Positions 8,778-18,132 are shown, numbered from the stretch's first letter. The stretch is 64,000 bases of DNA from UBA1764 sp045642565 (GCA_045642565.1 JAZUJE010000017.1:1-64000); one strand, 5' to 3'. Numbers and translations: made by a program. Notes: generated from the sequence alone by a model not told the origin.

Positions 8778-10745
8778 TTAAATAGCAGTTTTTTTCTTTG
8801 CAATAAGTTGCTGAACTACAATTAATGCTAGTATACATAAACCTATCAAATCAGTTACCGTGCCAGGTATAATAAGTGCCAATCCACCTATCGCACCGAT
8901 CATTCTAAGCCATGTTGGTACATCTGTTAAAAAGTATCCTTCCAATGCCATAGAAACGCAAAACAGCCCAATAATTGAAGTAACAACTATGAGTATGACA
9001 TCAACGACAGTGGTATCAACAAATAGCATTGCTGGGTTTAACGCAAATACAAACGGAACTATAAACGCCGCAATTGCTAATTTTGTAGCCTGAATTCCGG
9101 TCTTCATAGGATTTGATTTTGCTATGGCTGATCCTGCATAAGCAGCAAGTGCAACAGGAGGTGTAATGTCTGCTACAATACCAAAGTAAAATACAAAGAA
9201 ATGAGCTGCAACCTTTGGAACTCCAATAGCAATAAGGATTGGGGCACATGTACTTGCCATAATACAATAATTTGCTGTTGTTGGAACACCCATTCCAAGA
9301 ACAATACAACAAATCATTGTTAAGAATAATGCAACAAAAGTAGCAGGATTAAAAGGCCCAATTGGCGGTATCATTTTGCTTATTGAAACAACCGCAGAAA
9401 TTAACTTGCTCGCAAGTCCGGTTGCTGTAATACAACCAGAAACAACACCTGCCATGCAGCATGCTACTGCAACAGTTACAGTTCCGGTACCGCCCGCTTC
9501 CAATGCTTCCAAAATCTTTTTAAATGTAATTCTATTATCCTTGTCAAAGAGATTAACTATAATTGTTACCCCAATTGAGATTGCGGCAGCAGTTTGCATA
9601 GTTCTTATTCCCTTTGTTACCATCCACACTAAAAGTACAAGCGGAATGATAAGATAAATCTTTTTTAATAGCTTTCCTATATTTGGAAGTTGATTCTTTG
9701 GTATACCTTTCAAATTCAATTTCTTTGCTTCAAGATGAACAGCAATAAATATACCAAGGAAATATAAGAATGCCGGTAGTATAGCCTTTACAGCAACCTC
9801 AGCATATGAAATGCTCATATATTCTGCCATAAGGAATGCAGCAGCTCCCATAATCGGAGGCATTATCTGACCACCGGTTGATGCTGATGCTTCAACTGCT
9901 CCGGCAAATTCCGGTTTATAACCAGTTTCTTTCATCATAGGAATAGTGACCGAACCTGTAGTTACTGTATTTCCTACAGAAGAACCACTAACCATACCAC
10001 ATAAAGCGGAAGAAATTACTGCAACTTTTGCAGGGCCACCGGAGAATCTTCCTACAAGTCCATTAGCAAGTGAAATAAAGAATGCTGCTATTCCTGTTTT
10101 TTCAAGAAAAGCACCAAATATGATAAATACTACAATATATTTTGCACAAACTTGGAGCGGAGTATTTAAAACACCCGATGTGCTATAGAACAATGTATAT
10201 AAAACTCTTGAGAAATTTGTTCCGATAGCAAATGAATAAATTAATAGTGCACCGGCTACACAGAGAATTGGAAGACCAACACATCTGCGGCACAGCTCCA
10301 TAATAATTAAAATGCCAACAAGTGCAATAATCGTATATGTTGCATTCATCTTTGATGCACTGGTAAGTATAAGAATTAATTTGTTGTAAGATAATGCATA
10401 CCATAAAAAGCATGCTGATCCGACTACCATTAATACTATATCGTACCAAGGCATGTAATTTACACGTACATGTTTTTTATTTGCCGGAAATGAAAGATAT
10501 CCAATCAAAATAATAAAACTTATAAATGTAGTAAGTCTTATTTCCAGGCCTGCTGTGCTGAATAATGTTGAAAAAATGCAAAATAAAGAGAAAAATACTT
10601 TTATAATGCGAATGACTACAGCCGGAGCTCCTTCCCATATACGAGTATTGGACTCCCTGTCATATTTTTTCATTATCTCTTCAGCATCCAAAGTGGCGCC
10701 ATCGGCGCCACTTGGAATTGTGTTTTGTTTTTCTTTTAAATCCAT
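8778..10745 (-). CDS. Fused TRAP transporter permease (DctQ-DctM type)
   Basis: A 655-residue polytopic protein of the fused TRAP permease family that works with TAXI binding proteins. The N-terminal ~150 residues carry the small-subunit-like segments and the remainder the 12-helix DctM-like core, including GSSVGNTVTTGSVTIPMMKE, ASASTGGQIMPPIMGAAAF and GMGVPTTANYCIMASTCAP. It should import an organic acid or amino acid with sodium or protons; the substrate cannot be read. It follows the binding-protein gene by 33 bases and has no clear Shine-Dalgarno sequence, unlike most downstream genes here. Confidence 0.93.
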   Translation of the reverse strand: MDLKEKQNTIPSGADGATLDAEEIMKKYDRESNTRIWEGAPAVVIRIIKVFFSLFCIFSTLFSTAGLEIRLTTFISFIILIGYLSFPANKKHVRVNYMPWYDIVLMVVGSACFLWYALSYNKLILILTSASKMNATYTIIALVGILIIMELCRRCVGLPILCVAGALLIYSFAIGTNFSRVLYTLFYSTSGVLNTPLQVCAKYIVVFIIFGAFLEKTGIAAFFISLANGLVGRFSGGPAKVAVISSALCGMVSGSSVGNTVTTGSVTIPMMKETGYKPEFAGAVEASASTGGQIMPPIMGAAAFLMAEYMSISYAEVAVKAILPAFLYFLGIFIAVHLEAKKLNLKGIPKNQLPNIGKLLKKIYLIIPLVLLVWMVTKGIRTMQTAAAISIGVTIIVNLFDKDNRITFKKILEALEAGGTGTVTVAVACCMAGVVSGCITATGLASKLISAVVSISKMIPPIGPFNPATFVALFLTMICCIVLGMGVPTTANYCIMASTCAPILIAIGVPKVAAHFFVFYFGIVADITPPVALAAYAGSAIAKSNPMKTGIQATKLAIAAFIVPFVFALNPAMLFVDTTVVDVILIVVTSIIGLFCVSMALEGYFLTDVPTWLRMIGAIGGLALIIPGTVTDLIGLCILALIVVQQLIAKKKTAI

Positions 10746-10778
10746 AGTTAAAAAATCTATTACTAAATATTTTTAAAA

Positions 10779-11717
10779 TTACTTAACGTCTACTGTTATA
10801 CCTTTTTCATTAAAGAACTTTGCAGCTCCGGCATGATATGGAACTGAATTTACACTGGAAGCAAATACAGGGTCAAGATCGTTGCCCTTTGCATGAGCAT
10901 CAGTTATATCCTTTTTATTGTTAAATATTGTTGAAATAAAATCATAGATTTTATCTTCTTCAACATCATCTCTTGCTAAAACCATAGCTGCAATAGCAAC
11001 TGTTTGAGCTTCAGCAGCATCACCATATGTTCCGGCAGGAATAATGTGTTTGCTATAGTATGGGCTCATTTCAATAAGTTTATCAATGTGTTCATCATCA
11101 ATAGATACTATATAAGCCTGTTTTGCAGTTGATAAGTCTACAATTGAAGTTGTAGGAGCTCCGGCAACTACAAATGCTGCCTGAATCTTATTATCCTTTA
11201 AACTATCTGTTGAATCACCAAATGATTGATATACAGGATCTACATCTTCAAGTGTCATGCCATATACTTTAAGTACATCAAGTGCATTGAAATAAGTACC
11301 TGAACCTACAGCACCAACAGAAATTGTCTTACCTTTAAGATCTTCAACTGTCTTGATATCCGGATCGCAAGTTACAATTTGTACATCTTCCATATATAAT
11401 GCGCAAACTGCTGAGAAGCTATCAACCTTAGAATCAAATCCATTTGTTCCGTTGTAAGCATAGGACATAATATCTGATTGACAAAATGCAAGCTGAACTG
11501 TACCTGCATCAAGGTCTTCAACATTTGACTGAGAACCGTTACCGGCAATTGCTGTAACGCTCATTTCGGTGTTATTAGATACATATTGAGCAAGAACTGT
11601 TCCGTATGCGTAGTATGTACCAGCTTCTCCGCCTGTTGCAAATGTTAAAGAATTTCCGCAAGCTGCAAAACTGACAAGCATTGCTAATGATAATAAAACT
11701 GCAAGTAATTTTTTCAT
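10779..11717 (-). CDS. TAXI-family TRAP solute-binding lipoprotein
   Basis: A 312-residue extracytoplasmic receptor for the adjacent TRAP permease. The N-terminus is a lipoprotein signal with lipobox SFAAC and lipidated Cys20. The mature part begins SLTFATGGEAGTYYAYGTVL, the TAXI signature, and continues with LAFCQSDIMSYAYNG, LKGKTISVGAVGSGTYFNA and AFVVAGAPTTSIVDL. Ligand not predictable; TAXI proteins with known ligands bind dicarboxylates or amino acids. An AAGGAG precedes the ATG, and a plausible promoter (TTTACT, 17 bases, TATACT) lies upstream. Confidence 0.93.
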   Translation of the reverse strand: MKKLLAVLLSLAMLVSFAACGNSLTFATGGEAGTYYAYGTVLAQYVSNNTEMSVTAIAGNGSQSNVEDLDAGTVQLAFCQSDIMSYAYNGTNGFDSKVDSFSAVCALYMEDVQIVTCDPDIKTVEDLKGKTISVGAVGSGTYFNALDVLKVYGMTLEDVDPVYQSFGDSTDSLKDNKIQAAFVVAGAPTTSIVDLSTAKQAYIVSIDDEHIDKLIEMSPYYSKHIIPAGTYGDAAEAQTVAIAAMVLARDDVEEDKIYDFISTIFNNKKDITDAHAKGNDLDPVFASSVNSVPYHAGAAKFFNEKGITVDVK

Positions 11718-11950
11718 TTTATATTTCTCCTTAAAAAATAATCTGTTTTTAATTATCTACATTTTGTATTTTAGTATATCACTATCGTTTTTTCAAGTAA
11801 AAAAGCTAAAAGTTTTTGTATTCAATAGCTTATATCGTATACAATCAGAATATATTCCTGTTATTGACAATTCCACAAAAATAATTAAGGTAAAATTGGC
11901 TTTTAGACTATCCTTTAGACATATCTCTTTAAAAATCAATAAAATTGCCG

Positions 11951-11956
11951 TATAAT
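11951..11956 (+). promoter_or_regulatory. -10 box of a leaderless-type promoter
   Basis: TATAAT lies 9 bases before the ATG at 11966, so transcription should begin about 3 bases before the start codon. No Shine-Dalgarno sequence is possible there. The -35 region is weak (TTTAAA at 17-base spacing). Confidence 0.55.
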
Positions 11957-11965
11957 TAAGCTATT

Positions 11966-12859
11966 ATGAAGAATGTATTATTAATAATCAATCCCGTAGC
12001 TGGAAGATTAAAAGCAAAAGCTGCTTTGTTTGATATCGTAAACACATTTTGCGAAGCAGGATATAAAGTTACAACTCAAACCACACAATATAGTGGGCAC
12101 GCTATAGAATTAGCCGAAAATGCCGCAAAAGATGGTTTTGATTTAGTTTGTTGCACAGGCGGAGATGGGACCCTTCACGAAATGGTCTCCGGAGTTGTAA
12201 AAAGCGGTTCAAAAATACCTGTTGGTTATATTCCTGCCGGTACAACTAATGATTTTGCTGATGCATTGGGAATTTCTGGAATTCCAAAAAATGCTGCACT
12301 TAATATTGTAAACGGCAAAGAAGTTCAATTAGATGTTGGTACCTTTGGCGAAGATCAATACTTTAGTTATATTGCAAGCTTTGGCGCATTTACCAATATT
12401 GCCTACTCTGCCCCGCAAGATTTAAAGAACAGGCTTGGATATTTGGCATATATGCTTGAAGGGGCAAAAGATTTAGCTGAAATTAAATCATATAAAGTAA
12501 GCTATACTGCCAATGGACAAGAATATGATGGGAAATATATTTTTGGTGGAGTTTCGAATTCAACAGCCGTCGCAGGCGGAATTATTAAGCTTAAGAAAAA
12601 AGGTCTTGTAAACTTTCAGGATGGCAAATTTGAATTAATGATGATTCACATGCCAAAAGACTTGCTCCAATTAGGTGAAATAATTAATGGGATTACATTC
12701 CAAGATTATTCAAGCAAGATGTTTGAATTTATGCAAGTTGAAGAAGTACGCTTTAAGCTTGCTAAAAATATAACATGGACTCTTGATGGAGAAAAAGGAA
12801 TTGGGGCCTCTGAAATTATTATAAAAAATTTGAATAAAGCCCTAACAATTATTAAGTAA
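11966..12859 (+). CDS. Diacylglycerol/lipid kinase family protein (YegS/DagK-like)
   Basis: A 297-residue member of the DagK catalytic-domain family. It opens with LLIINPVAGR, followed by the nucleotide-binding CTGGDGTLHEMVSG and PAGTTNDFADALG motifs. The C-terminal half is the beta-sandwich domain ending with the WTLDGE motif. It probably phosphorylates diacylglycerol or a related lipid at the inner membrane face. A second, diverged copy lies at 23782-24696. It appears to be monocistronic, ahead of HU with its own promoter. Confidence 0.9.
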   Translation: MKNVLLIINPVAGRLKAKAALFDIVNTFCEAGYKVTTQTTQYSGHAIELAENAAKDGFDLVCCTGGDGTLHEMVSGVVKSGSKIPVGYIPAGTTNDFADALGISGIPKNAALNIVNGKEVQLDVGTFGEDQYFSYIASFGAFTNIAYSAPQDLKNRLGYLAYMLEGAKDLAEIKSYKVSYTANGQEYDGKYIFGGVSNSTAVAGGIIKLKKKGLVNFQDGKFELMMIHMPKDLLQLGEIINGITFQDYSSKMFEFMQVEEVRFKLAKNITWTLDGEKGIGASEIIIKNLNKALTIIK

Positions 12860-12943
12860 ATATCGTATAATATATATGTATTATTTATTATTTAGGTTCT
12901 AAGTGCAATAATATAATTGTTTTAAAAACAGAAAGGAAAACAC

Positions 12944-13231
12944 ATGGAAACTAACACAATTAAGAAAGCAGATCTTATTGAAAAGCTTGCAGAAGTAACA
13001 GGTCTTTCAAAGAAGGACAGCAAAGCAACTTTAGAAACTATGCTTGATTATGTAGCTAAAAACCTCAAAAAGGGTAACGTTATCGATGTTGCTGGTTTTG
13101 CAAAATTAGAAGTTAAAAAACGTCCAGCTCGTGAAGGTAGAAACCCGGCTACAGGCGAAAAGATTAAGATTAAGGCTTCTAAGAAACTTAAGTTCACAGC
13201 TAAGAAAGCACTTAAGGAAAGCGTACTTTAA
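12944..13231 (+). CDS. hup: HU family nucleoid DNA-binding protein
   Basis: A 95-residue basic protein of the HU/IHF fold that bends and compacts DNA as a dimer. The N-terminal helices (KKADLIEKLAEVTGLSKKDS) and the DNA-binding beta-arm with KRPAREGRNPATGEKIKI are intact, including the conserved RNPxTG tip. AAAGGA precedes the ATG, and a TATAAT lies about 27 bases upstream. Single gene, followed by a strong terminator. Confidence 0.96.
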   Translation: METNTIKKADLIEKLAEVTGLSKKDSKATLETMLDYVAKNLKKGNVIDVAGFAKLEVKKRPAREGRNPATGEKIKIKASKKLKFTAKKALKESVL

Positions 13232-13247
13232 TTTATTTCTTAAAGAA

Positions 13248-13273
13248 AATACCAATCCGCGAGGATTGGTATT
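13248..13273. terminator. Bidirectional terminator between hup and the histidine kinase
   Basis: Eleven-base stem AATACCAATCC/GGATTGGTATT with loop GCGA and T-runs on both sides. It separates the convergent hup gene and histidine kinase gene. Confidence 0.87.
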
Positions 13274-13279
13274 TTTATT

Positions 13280-14212
13280 TTATGCTATTGGAATACTTAC
13301 AATAAATGAAATGAGTCCTGCACTATATTCAGCTTTGATTTTTCCTTTATGGGCTTCACATATTCCTTGTGCTATTGAAAGGCCAAGTCCAAAACTACCC
13401 TTCTCATTATGTGACTCATCTGCGCGATAAAATCTTTTAAAAATATTTTTTAATTGTGCAGGTGATAAGTAGCTTGATGGATTTGAAACAGTCAATACAG
13501 CATTCTTACCTTGAATATTTAAGCTCACAGATACATTTCCTTTATTTGAATATTTACCGGCATTATCAAGTAAAATTATTAATAGCTGACTAAGTCTATG
13601 GGAGCTTCCGTTAACAAAAATATTTGGAGAAATATTTTCAATCAATTCCAAACCAAGCTCATACATAACAGGTTCAAACTGAAGTAATGCTTCATTATAT
13701 GCTTCACTTAAATTAAATTTAGCAAAACCAGCTTCCTCGCCCTTCTCTATTCTTGCAAGATTAAGTAAATCTTCAACAAGTTCTCTCATTTGGTGGGAAA
13801 CAGTAACAATATTATTGGAATACTTTATACGATCATCAACACTTATATCCTCTTGCTGAAGCATTTCGGCATTTGTAGTAATCACAGTAAGAGGCGTGTT
13901 TAATTCATGTGATGCATCTGAAACGAATTGTTTTTGTTCTTTCCAACTTGTTTCTACCGGATTTACAATCCATTTTGAAGTAAATATCCCGATAACAGCA
14001 AAGACTGCAATAGCCGCAACACAAATTAGCGTTGCATTTATACGCAGATTGCGTATCATTAAATGCTTTGTATAAGGATCAAGAAACGCATGTTCAATTG
14101 TGTCTTGAAGAAGATTGCATATGACACCAAAGATACAGCCCATTACCACTGTTACTATTAGTATTAAAACTATTACAAATCTAATTCTTAATAACTTAAT
14201 ATCTCGCTGCAT
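13280..14212 (-). CDS. Sensor histidine kinase (OmpR-partner class)
   Basis: A 310-residue membrane kinase. Two hydrophobic segments (about residues 10-33 and 58-78) flank only ~25 extracytoplasmic residues, so the input is probably intramembrane or from a partner. The H-box SDASHELNTPLTV places the phosphorylated histidine at residue 102. The N-box ILLDNAGKYSNKG and G-boxes including GLGLSIAQGICEAH follow. It is translationally coupled to the response regulator through TAATG. The signal is unknown; no transporter lies next to it to suggest one. Confidence 0.95.
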   Translation of the reverse strand: MQRDIKLLRIRFVIVLILIVTVVMGCIFGVICNLLQDTIEHAFLDPYTKHLMIRNLRINATLICVAAIAVFAVIGIFTSKWIVNPVETSWKEQKQFVSDASHELNTPLTVITTNAEMLQQEDISVDDRIKYSNNIVTVSHQMRELVEDLLNLARIEKGEEAGFAKFNLSEAYNEALLQFEPVMYELGLELIENISPNIFVNGSSHRLSQLLIILLDNAGKYSNKGNVSVSLNIQGKNAVLTVSNPSSYLSPAQLKNIFKRFYRADESHNEKGSFGLGLSIAQGICEAHKGKIKAEYSAGLISFIVSIPIA

Positions 14213-14883
14213 TATTTTATTTCTTCAAGGTGATACCCTAATTTTCTAATGGCTTCTATTTTTATATTTGAACCTATACTTGCTAATTTTTTTCTTAAAA
14301 AGCCAACATAAACTTCAACATGATTTTCTACAGCATCAGAATCATAACCCCAAACACGCGCAAGTATAACTTCTTTTGAAAGATTTTTTTCTTTACTTTG
14401 CATAAGAAAACGCATAACATCAAATTCTTTTGCAGATAGTCTGATAGTTTTTTCGCCACAAATCAAAGTACTTGTCGATAAGTCAAGTTCTGTATTTCCA
14501 AATACTAATTCGTCAACCTCACTACCCTGTCTTCGTAACAGAGCATTAATGCAAGCTAACAGTTCACGACTATCAAACGGTTTTGTTAAATAGTAATCCG
14601 CTCCGGCATTCAAACCTTCAATTCTATCTTCAAGTCCTGAACGAGCAGTTAACATCAAAATTGGAGTTGAACATCTTTTAGCCCGAACATGCCTGGCAAC
14701 TTCGTATCCATTCATCTTTGGCATCATTACATCTAAAATCAAAAGATCGTAAACACCAAGTTCAGCATACTCTGCTCCGTCTTCGCCATCATAAACTGCC
14801 TCAACATCAAAGCCTTTTTTTGAAAGCATATCCTTTAATGAATCTGCTAATAATTTATCATCTTCAACAATTAGAATTTTCAT
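14212..14883 (-). CDS. OmpR/PhoB-family response regulator
   Basis: A 223-residue regulator. The receiver domain (1-115) has the acidic pair E7-D8-D9, phospho-acceptor D51 in LLILDVMMP and the KPF lysine. The C-terminal winged-helix domain (about 125-223) ends with VENHVEVYVGFLRKKLASIG and RKLGYHLE, typical of OmpR/PhoB. Transcribed ahead of its kinase. An AAGGTGA lies about 5 bases before the ATG. Confidence 0.96.
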   Translation of the reverse strand: MKILIVEDDKLLADSLKDMLSKKGFDVEAVYDGEDGAEYAELGVYDLLILDVMMPKMNGYEVARHVRAKRCSTPILMLTARSGLEDRIEGLNAGADYYLTKPFDSRELLACINALLRRQGSEVDELVFGNTELDLSTSTLICGEKTIRLSAKEFDVMRFLMQSKEKNLSKEVILARVWGYDSDAVENHVEVYVGFLRKKLASIGSNIKIEAIRKLGYHLEEIK

Positions 14884-14956
14884 ATATCTTCACCTTCATT
14901 ACTAATATATTAACATATTATAATTGAAAACTGAAAAAGAACTGAAACAAATTAAA

Positions 14957-14980
14957 ACCCGGCAGAATTATCTGCCGGGT
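14957..14980 (-). terminator. Terminator of the ppdK operon
   Basis: Ten-base perfect stem ACCCGGCAGA/TCTGCCGGGT with loop ATTA. On the minus strand TTTAATTTG follows. It lies 14 bases past the stop of the small membrane protein gene. Confidence 0.85.
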
Positions 14981-14994
14981 AATGGCTTTAAAAA

Positions 14995-15243
14995 TTAGTA
15001 CTTTGACAATTCTTCATTGTCTTCCTCGTCTTCTTCGTCATCCCTAAAATGGAACTTATGATTTTCATCCATCTCAAACATTGGCCCATAATAATCACTC
15101 TTTATTAAATCTGGCCTTTTAATAAGTTTGCATATCCATGGCACTCCGGCTTTTACACCGCGAAACCAAAACAATCCTACTATACTGCCTATAAAAATTA
15201 CTAATGCTCCGATTGTTTTAAGATGTACAACAAGGTTTTCCAT
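14995..15243 (-). CDS. Small single-pass membrane protein with acidic tail
   Basis: An 82-residue protein of no recognised family. One hydrophobic segment spans about residues 10-27. The following R28, K31, K39, K42 and R43 predict a cytoplasmic C-terminus. The tail from 68 to 78 has ten acidic residues in eleven. Its ATG shares one base with the stop codon of ppdK, so it is probably made in step with PPDK, whose own tail is strongly basic. Function unknown; a role as a PPDK anchor is inference only. Confidence 0.72.
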   Translation of the reverse strand: MENLVVHLKTIGALVIFIGSIVGLFWFRGVKAGVPWICKLIKRPDLIKSDYYGPMFEMDENHKFHFRDDEEDEEDNEELSKY

Positions 15244-17954
15244 TATTTTTTACCTTTCTTTGCTGCAGCTTTTTTAGTTACAGTTTTCTTTGCCGGAGTC
15301 TTTTTTGCAGACTTTGTTGCAGCTTCCTCTTTGATTGCTGCCTGTGCTGCTGCAAGACGAGCGATAGGAACTCTAAATGGGCTGCAAGAAACATAATCAA
15401 GACCAACTTTGTTAAAGAATTCTACAGAGCTTGGATCTCCGCCTGTTTCTCCACAAACACCTAAATGAAGTGAAGGACGAGTTGCTCTACCATTCTTGCA
15501 AGCCATATCTACTAACTGACCAACACCGGTCTGATCAAGTTTAGCAAATGGATCATTTTCATAAATCTTCTTGTCATAATATGCATTCAAGAATTTTCCG
15601 GCATCATCACGACTGAATCCAAATGTCATCTGTGTAAGATCGTTTGTACCAAATGAGAAGAATTCTGCTTCTTTGGCAATATCGCCAGCTGTAAGAGCAG
15701 CTCTTGGAATCTCAATCATAGTACCAACAAGATATTTCATCTTTGATTTATTCTTTGCAAGAATTTCATCTGCAGTCTTGCAAACGATTTCCTTAACATA
15801 TTTAAATTCTTTCAATTCGCCAACAAGAGGAATCATGATTTCCGGAACCATTGTCCAGCTTGGATGTTTCTTCTTAATAGCAAGAGCAGCCTTTATAACA
15901 GCAGATGTTTGCATTTCAGCAATTTCCGGATATGTTACTGAGAGTCTGCATCCACGGTGGCCCATCATAGGGTTAAATTCGTGAAGTCCATCAATAATAT
16001 TCTTAATGTCTTTAACAGATTTTCCTTGAGCTTTTGCAAGAGCCTTGATGTCAGCTTCATCTGTTGGAACAAATTCGTGAAGAGGTGGATCTAAGAATCT
16101 TATTGTAACTGGGAAGCCCTTCATAGCTTCATAGATACCTTCAAAGTCTTTCTGTTGATACTTTTCAATTTTCTTAAGAGCAGCTTTACGTTCTTCAACA
16201 GTATCAGAACAAATCATTTCTCTAAATGGACCGATTCTATCTGGATCAAAGAACATATGCTCTGTTCTTGTAAGACCAATACCTTGAGCTCCAAGTTCAA
16301 CAGCCTTTGCGGCATCCTTTGGTGTATCAGCATTTGTTCTTACTTTAAGCTTTCTATACTTGTCAGCCCATGTCATAATGCGCTTGAAGTTTCCGGAGAT
16401 TGTTGCATCCTGAGTTTTGATTTCACCAGCATAAATATTACCGGTTGTACCATCAATAGAAATTACATCCCCCTCTTTGTAAAGCTTGCCACCAAGTTCA
16501 AACTGCTTTTTAGCTTCGTTCATCTTGATTTCACCACAGCCAGATACGCAGCATTCACCCATGCCACGTGCAACTACTGCAGCGTGTGATGTCATACCGC
16601 CACGAACTGTTAAGATACCTTGTGCAGCCTTCATACCTTCAATGTCTTCAGGTGATGTTTCAAGTCTAACAAGAATAACCTTTGCTTTCTTATCTTTTGC
16701 AACTGCAGCTTTTGCATCTTCTGCAGAGAATACAATCTTACCAAAAGCAGCTCCCGGAGAAGCTCCAAGGCCCTTTCCGATAGGAGTTGCCTTCTTAAGA
16801 GCAGCTGCATCGAATGTCGGGTGAAGAAGTGTATCAAGATTTCTCGGTTCAATCATTGCTACAGCTTCTTTTTCTGTAATCATCTTTTCATCTACGAGAT
16901 CGCATGCAATCTTAAGAGCAGCTTGTGCTGTTCTCTTTCCGTTTCTTGTCTGAAGCATATAGAGCTTTTTATCTTCGATAGTAAACTCCATATCCTGCAT
17001 ATCTCTATAGTGATTTTCGAGTGTATTACATACCTTTGTAAACTGATCAAATACTTCCGGCATGTACTTTTTAAGTTCTGCAATAGGCATTGGTGTACGA
17101 ACACCTGCTACTACATCTTCGCCCTGAGCATTGAATAAGAATTCACCCATAAGCTGTTTCTTTCCTGTTGCAGGATCACGTGTGAAAGCTACACCAGTAC
17201 CAGATGTGTTGCCCATATTACCAAATACCATAGGCATTACATTAACAGCTGTACCCCATGAATAAGGGATGTCGTTATCTCTTCTATATACATTAGCTCT
17301 TGGGTTATCCCATGATCTAAATACAGCTTCAATAGCACCAAACAGTTGTTCCTTTGGATCATCTGGGAAAGGCTTCTTAATAGCTTTCTTATATTCAGCT
17401 TTAAACTGATTAGCAAGCTTTTCAAGATCGGAAGCATTAAGGTCTATATCATTCTTAACACCTTTCTTAGCCTTCATCTCATCGATAAGCTCTTCGAAGT
17501 GCTTTTTGCCAACTTCCATAACTACATCAGAATACATCTGAATGAATCTTCTATAACAATCCCATGCCCAACGTGGGTTACCAGATTTTTCAGCAATAGT
17601 TTTTACTACAGTCTCATTAAGCCCAAGATTTAAAATTGTATCCATCATGCCAGGCATTGATGCTCTTGCGCCGGAACGAACAGAAACTAATAATGGATTT
17701 GTTTTGTCTCCAAACTTCTTTCCATTGATTTTTTCCATTTTTTCGATGTACTTTAAAATTTCAGCTTGGATATCCTTTGAAATTTTCTTTCCATCTTCGT
17801 AGTACTTTGTGCAAGCCTCAGTAGTAATTGTGAAACCTTGTGGAACTGGAAGCCCAATATTGGTCATTTCAGCAAGATTTGCACCTTTTCCGCCAAGAAG
17901 CTCTCTCATTTTTGCGTTTCCTTCAGAAAACAAGTAAACGTACTTCTTTGCCAT
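15243..17954 (-). CDS. ppdK: Pyruvate, phosphate dikinase with lysine-rich C-terminal tail
   Basis: A 903-residue PPDK that interconverts pyruvate, ATP and Pi with PEP, AMP and PPi in the cytoplasm. It has the N-terminal nucleotide-binding domain starting GGKGANLAEMTNIGLPVP, the phosphohistidine motif GGMTSHAAVVARGMG, and the C-terminal PEP/pyruvate barrel with GTNDLTQMTFGFSRDD and GVCGETGGDP. The family normally ends near the RLAAAQAAI helix. Here 28 more residues, 11 of them lysine (AKKTPAKK-like), extend it. I prefer the ATG at 17954; a TTG at 17960 also follows the AGGAG. First gene of a two-gene operon. Confidence 0.96.
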   Translation of the reverse strand: MAKKYVYLFSEGNAKMRELLGGKGANLAEMTNIGLPVPQGFTITTEACTKYYEDGKKISKDIQAEILKYIEKMEKINGKKFGDKTNPLLVSVRSGARASMPGMMDTILNLGLNETVVKTIAEKSGNPRWAWDCYRRFIQMYSDVVMEVGKKHFEELIDEMKAKKGVKNDIDLNASDLEKLANQFKAEYKKAIKKPFPDDPKEQLFGAIEAVFRSWDNPRANVYRRDNDIPYSWGTAVNVMPMVFGNMGNTSGTGVAFTRDPATGKKQLMGEFLFNAQGEDVVAGVRTPMPIAELKKYMPEVFDQFTKVCNTLENHYRDMQDMEFTIEDKKLYMLQTRNGKRTAQAALKIACDLVDEKMITEKEAVAMIEPRNLDTLLHPTFDAAALKKATPIGKGLGASPGAAFGKIVFSAEDAKAAVAKDKKAKVILVRLETSPEDIEGMKAAQGILTVRGGMTSHAAVVARGMGECCVSGCGEIKMNEAKKQFELGGKLYKEGDVISIDGTTGNIYAGEIKTQDATISGNFKRIMTWADKYRKLKVRTNADTPKDAAKAVELGAQGIGLTRTEHMFFDPDRIGPFREMICSDTVEERKAALKKIEKYQQKDFEGIYEAMKGFPVTIRFLDPPLHEFVPTDEADIKALAKAQGKSVKDIKNIIDGLHEFNPMMGHRGCRLSVTYPEIAEMQTSAVIKAALAIKKKHPSWTMVPEIMIPLVGELKEFKYVKEIVCKTADEILAKNKSKMKYLVGTMIEIPRAALTAGDIAKEAEFFSFGTNDLTQMTFGFSRDDAGKFLNAYYDKKIYENDPFAKLDQTGVGQLVDMACKNGRATRPSLHLGVCGETGGDPSSVEFFNKVGLDYVSCSPFRVPIARLAAAQAAIKEEAATKSAKKTPAKKTVTKKAAAKKGKK

Positions 17955-18103
17955 TTTCAAATTTTCTCCTTAAAAAATATAAATTTATATAATTATTCAC
18001 AATATAACTTAAAAATTATATCAGCATTTTTACCATTATTAAAGTACTTTATTTAACATTGTTATAAAAATCACATTTTTTGTTAAAAGTTTATCATAAA
18101 CAC

Positions 18104-18132
18104 TTGTTAAATTATTGACATTGTTTTATAAT
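18104..18132 (+). promoter_or_regulatory. Promoter of the AtoE-like transporter with Rex-like sequence
   Basis: TTGTTA (18104-18109), a 17-base spacer and TATAAT (18127-18132). The -35 box lies inside TTGTTAA-N4-TTGACAT, which resembles the Rex operator TTGTTAA-N4-TTAACAA with two mismatches. A weak 6-bp stem (18145-18170) occurs in the ~60-nt leader. The promoter is well supported; the Rex reading is speculative. Confidence 0.6.

Noticed and set aside
11718..11965. Possible riboswitch in the 249-base gap between TAXI and lipid kinase genes
   Set aside because: Only AT-rich sequence, weak short inverted repeats and two promoters are visible; no conserved riboswitch core.
16155..16589. 144-residue plus-strand frame inside ppdK
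   Set aside because: Antisense shadow of a conserved PPDK region.
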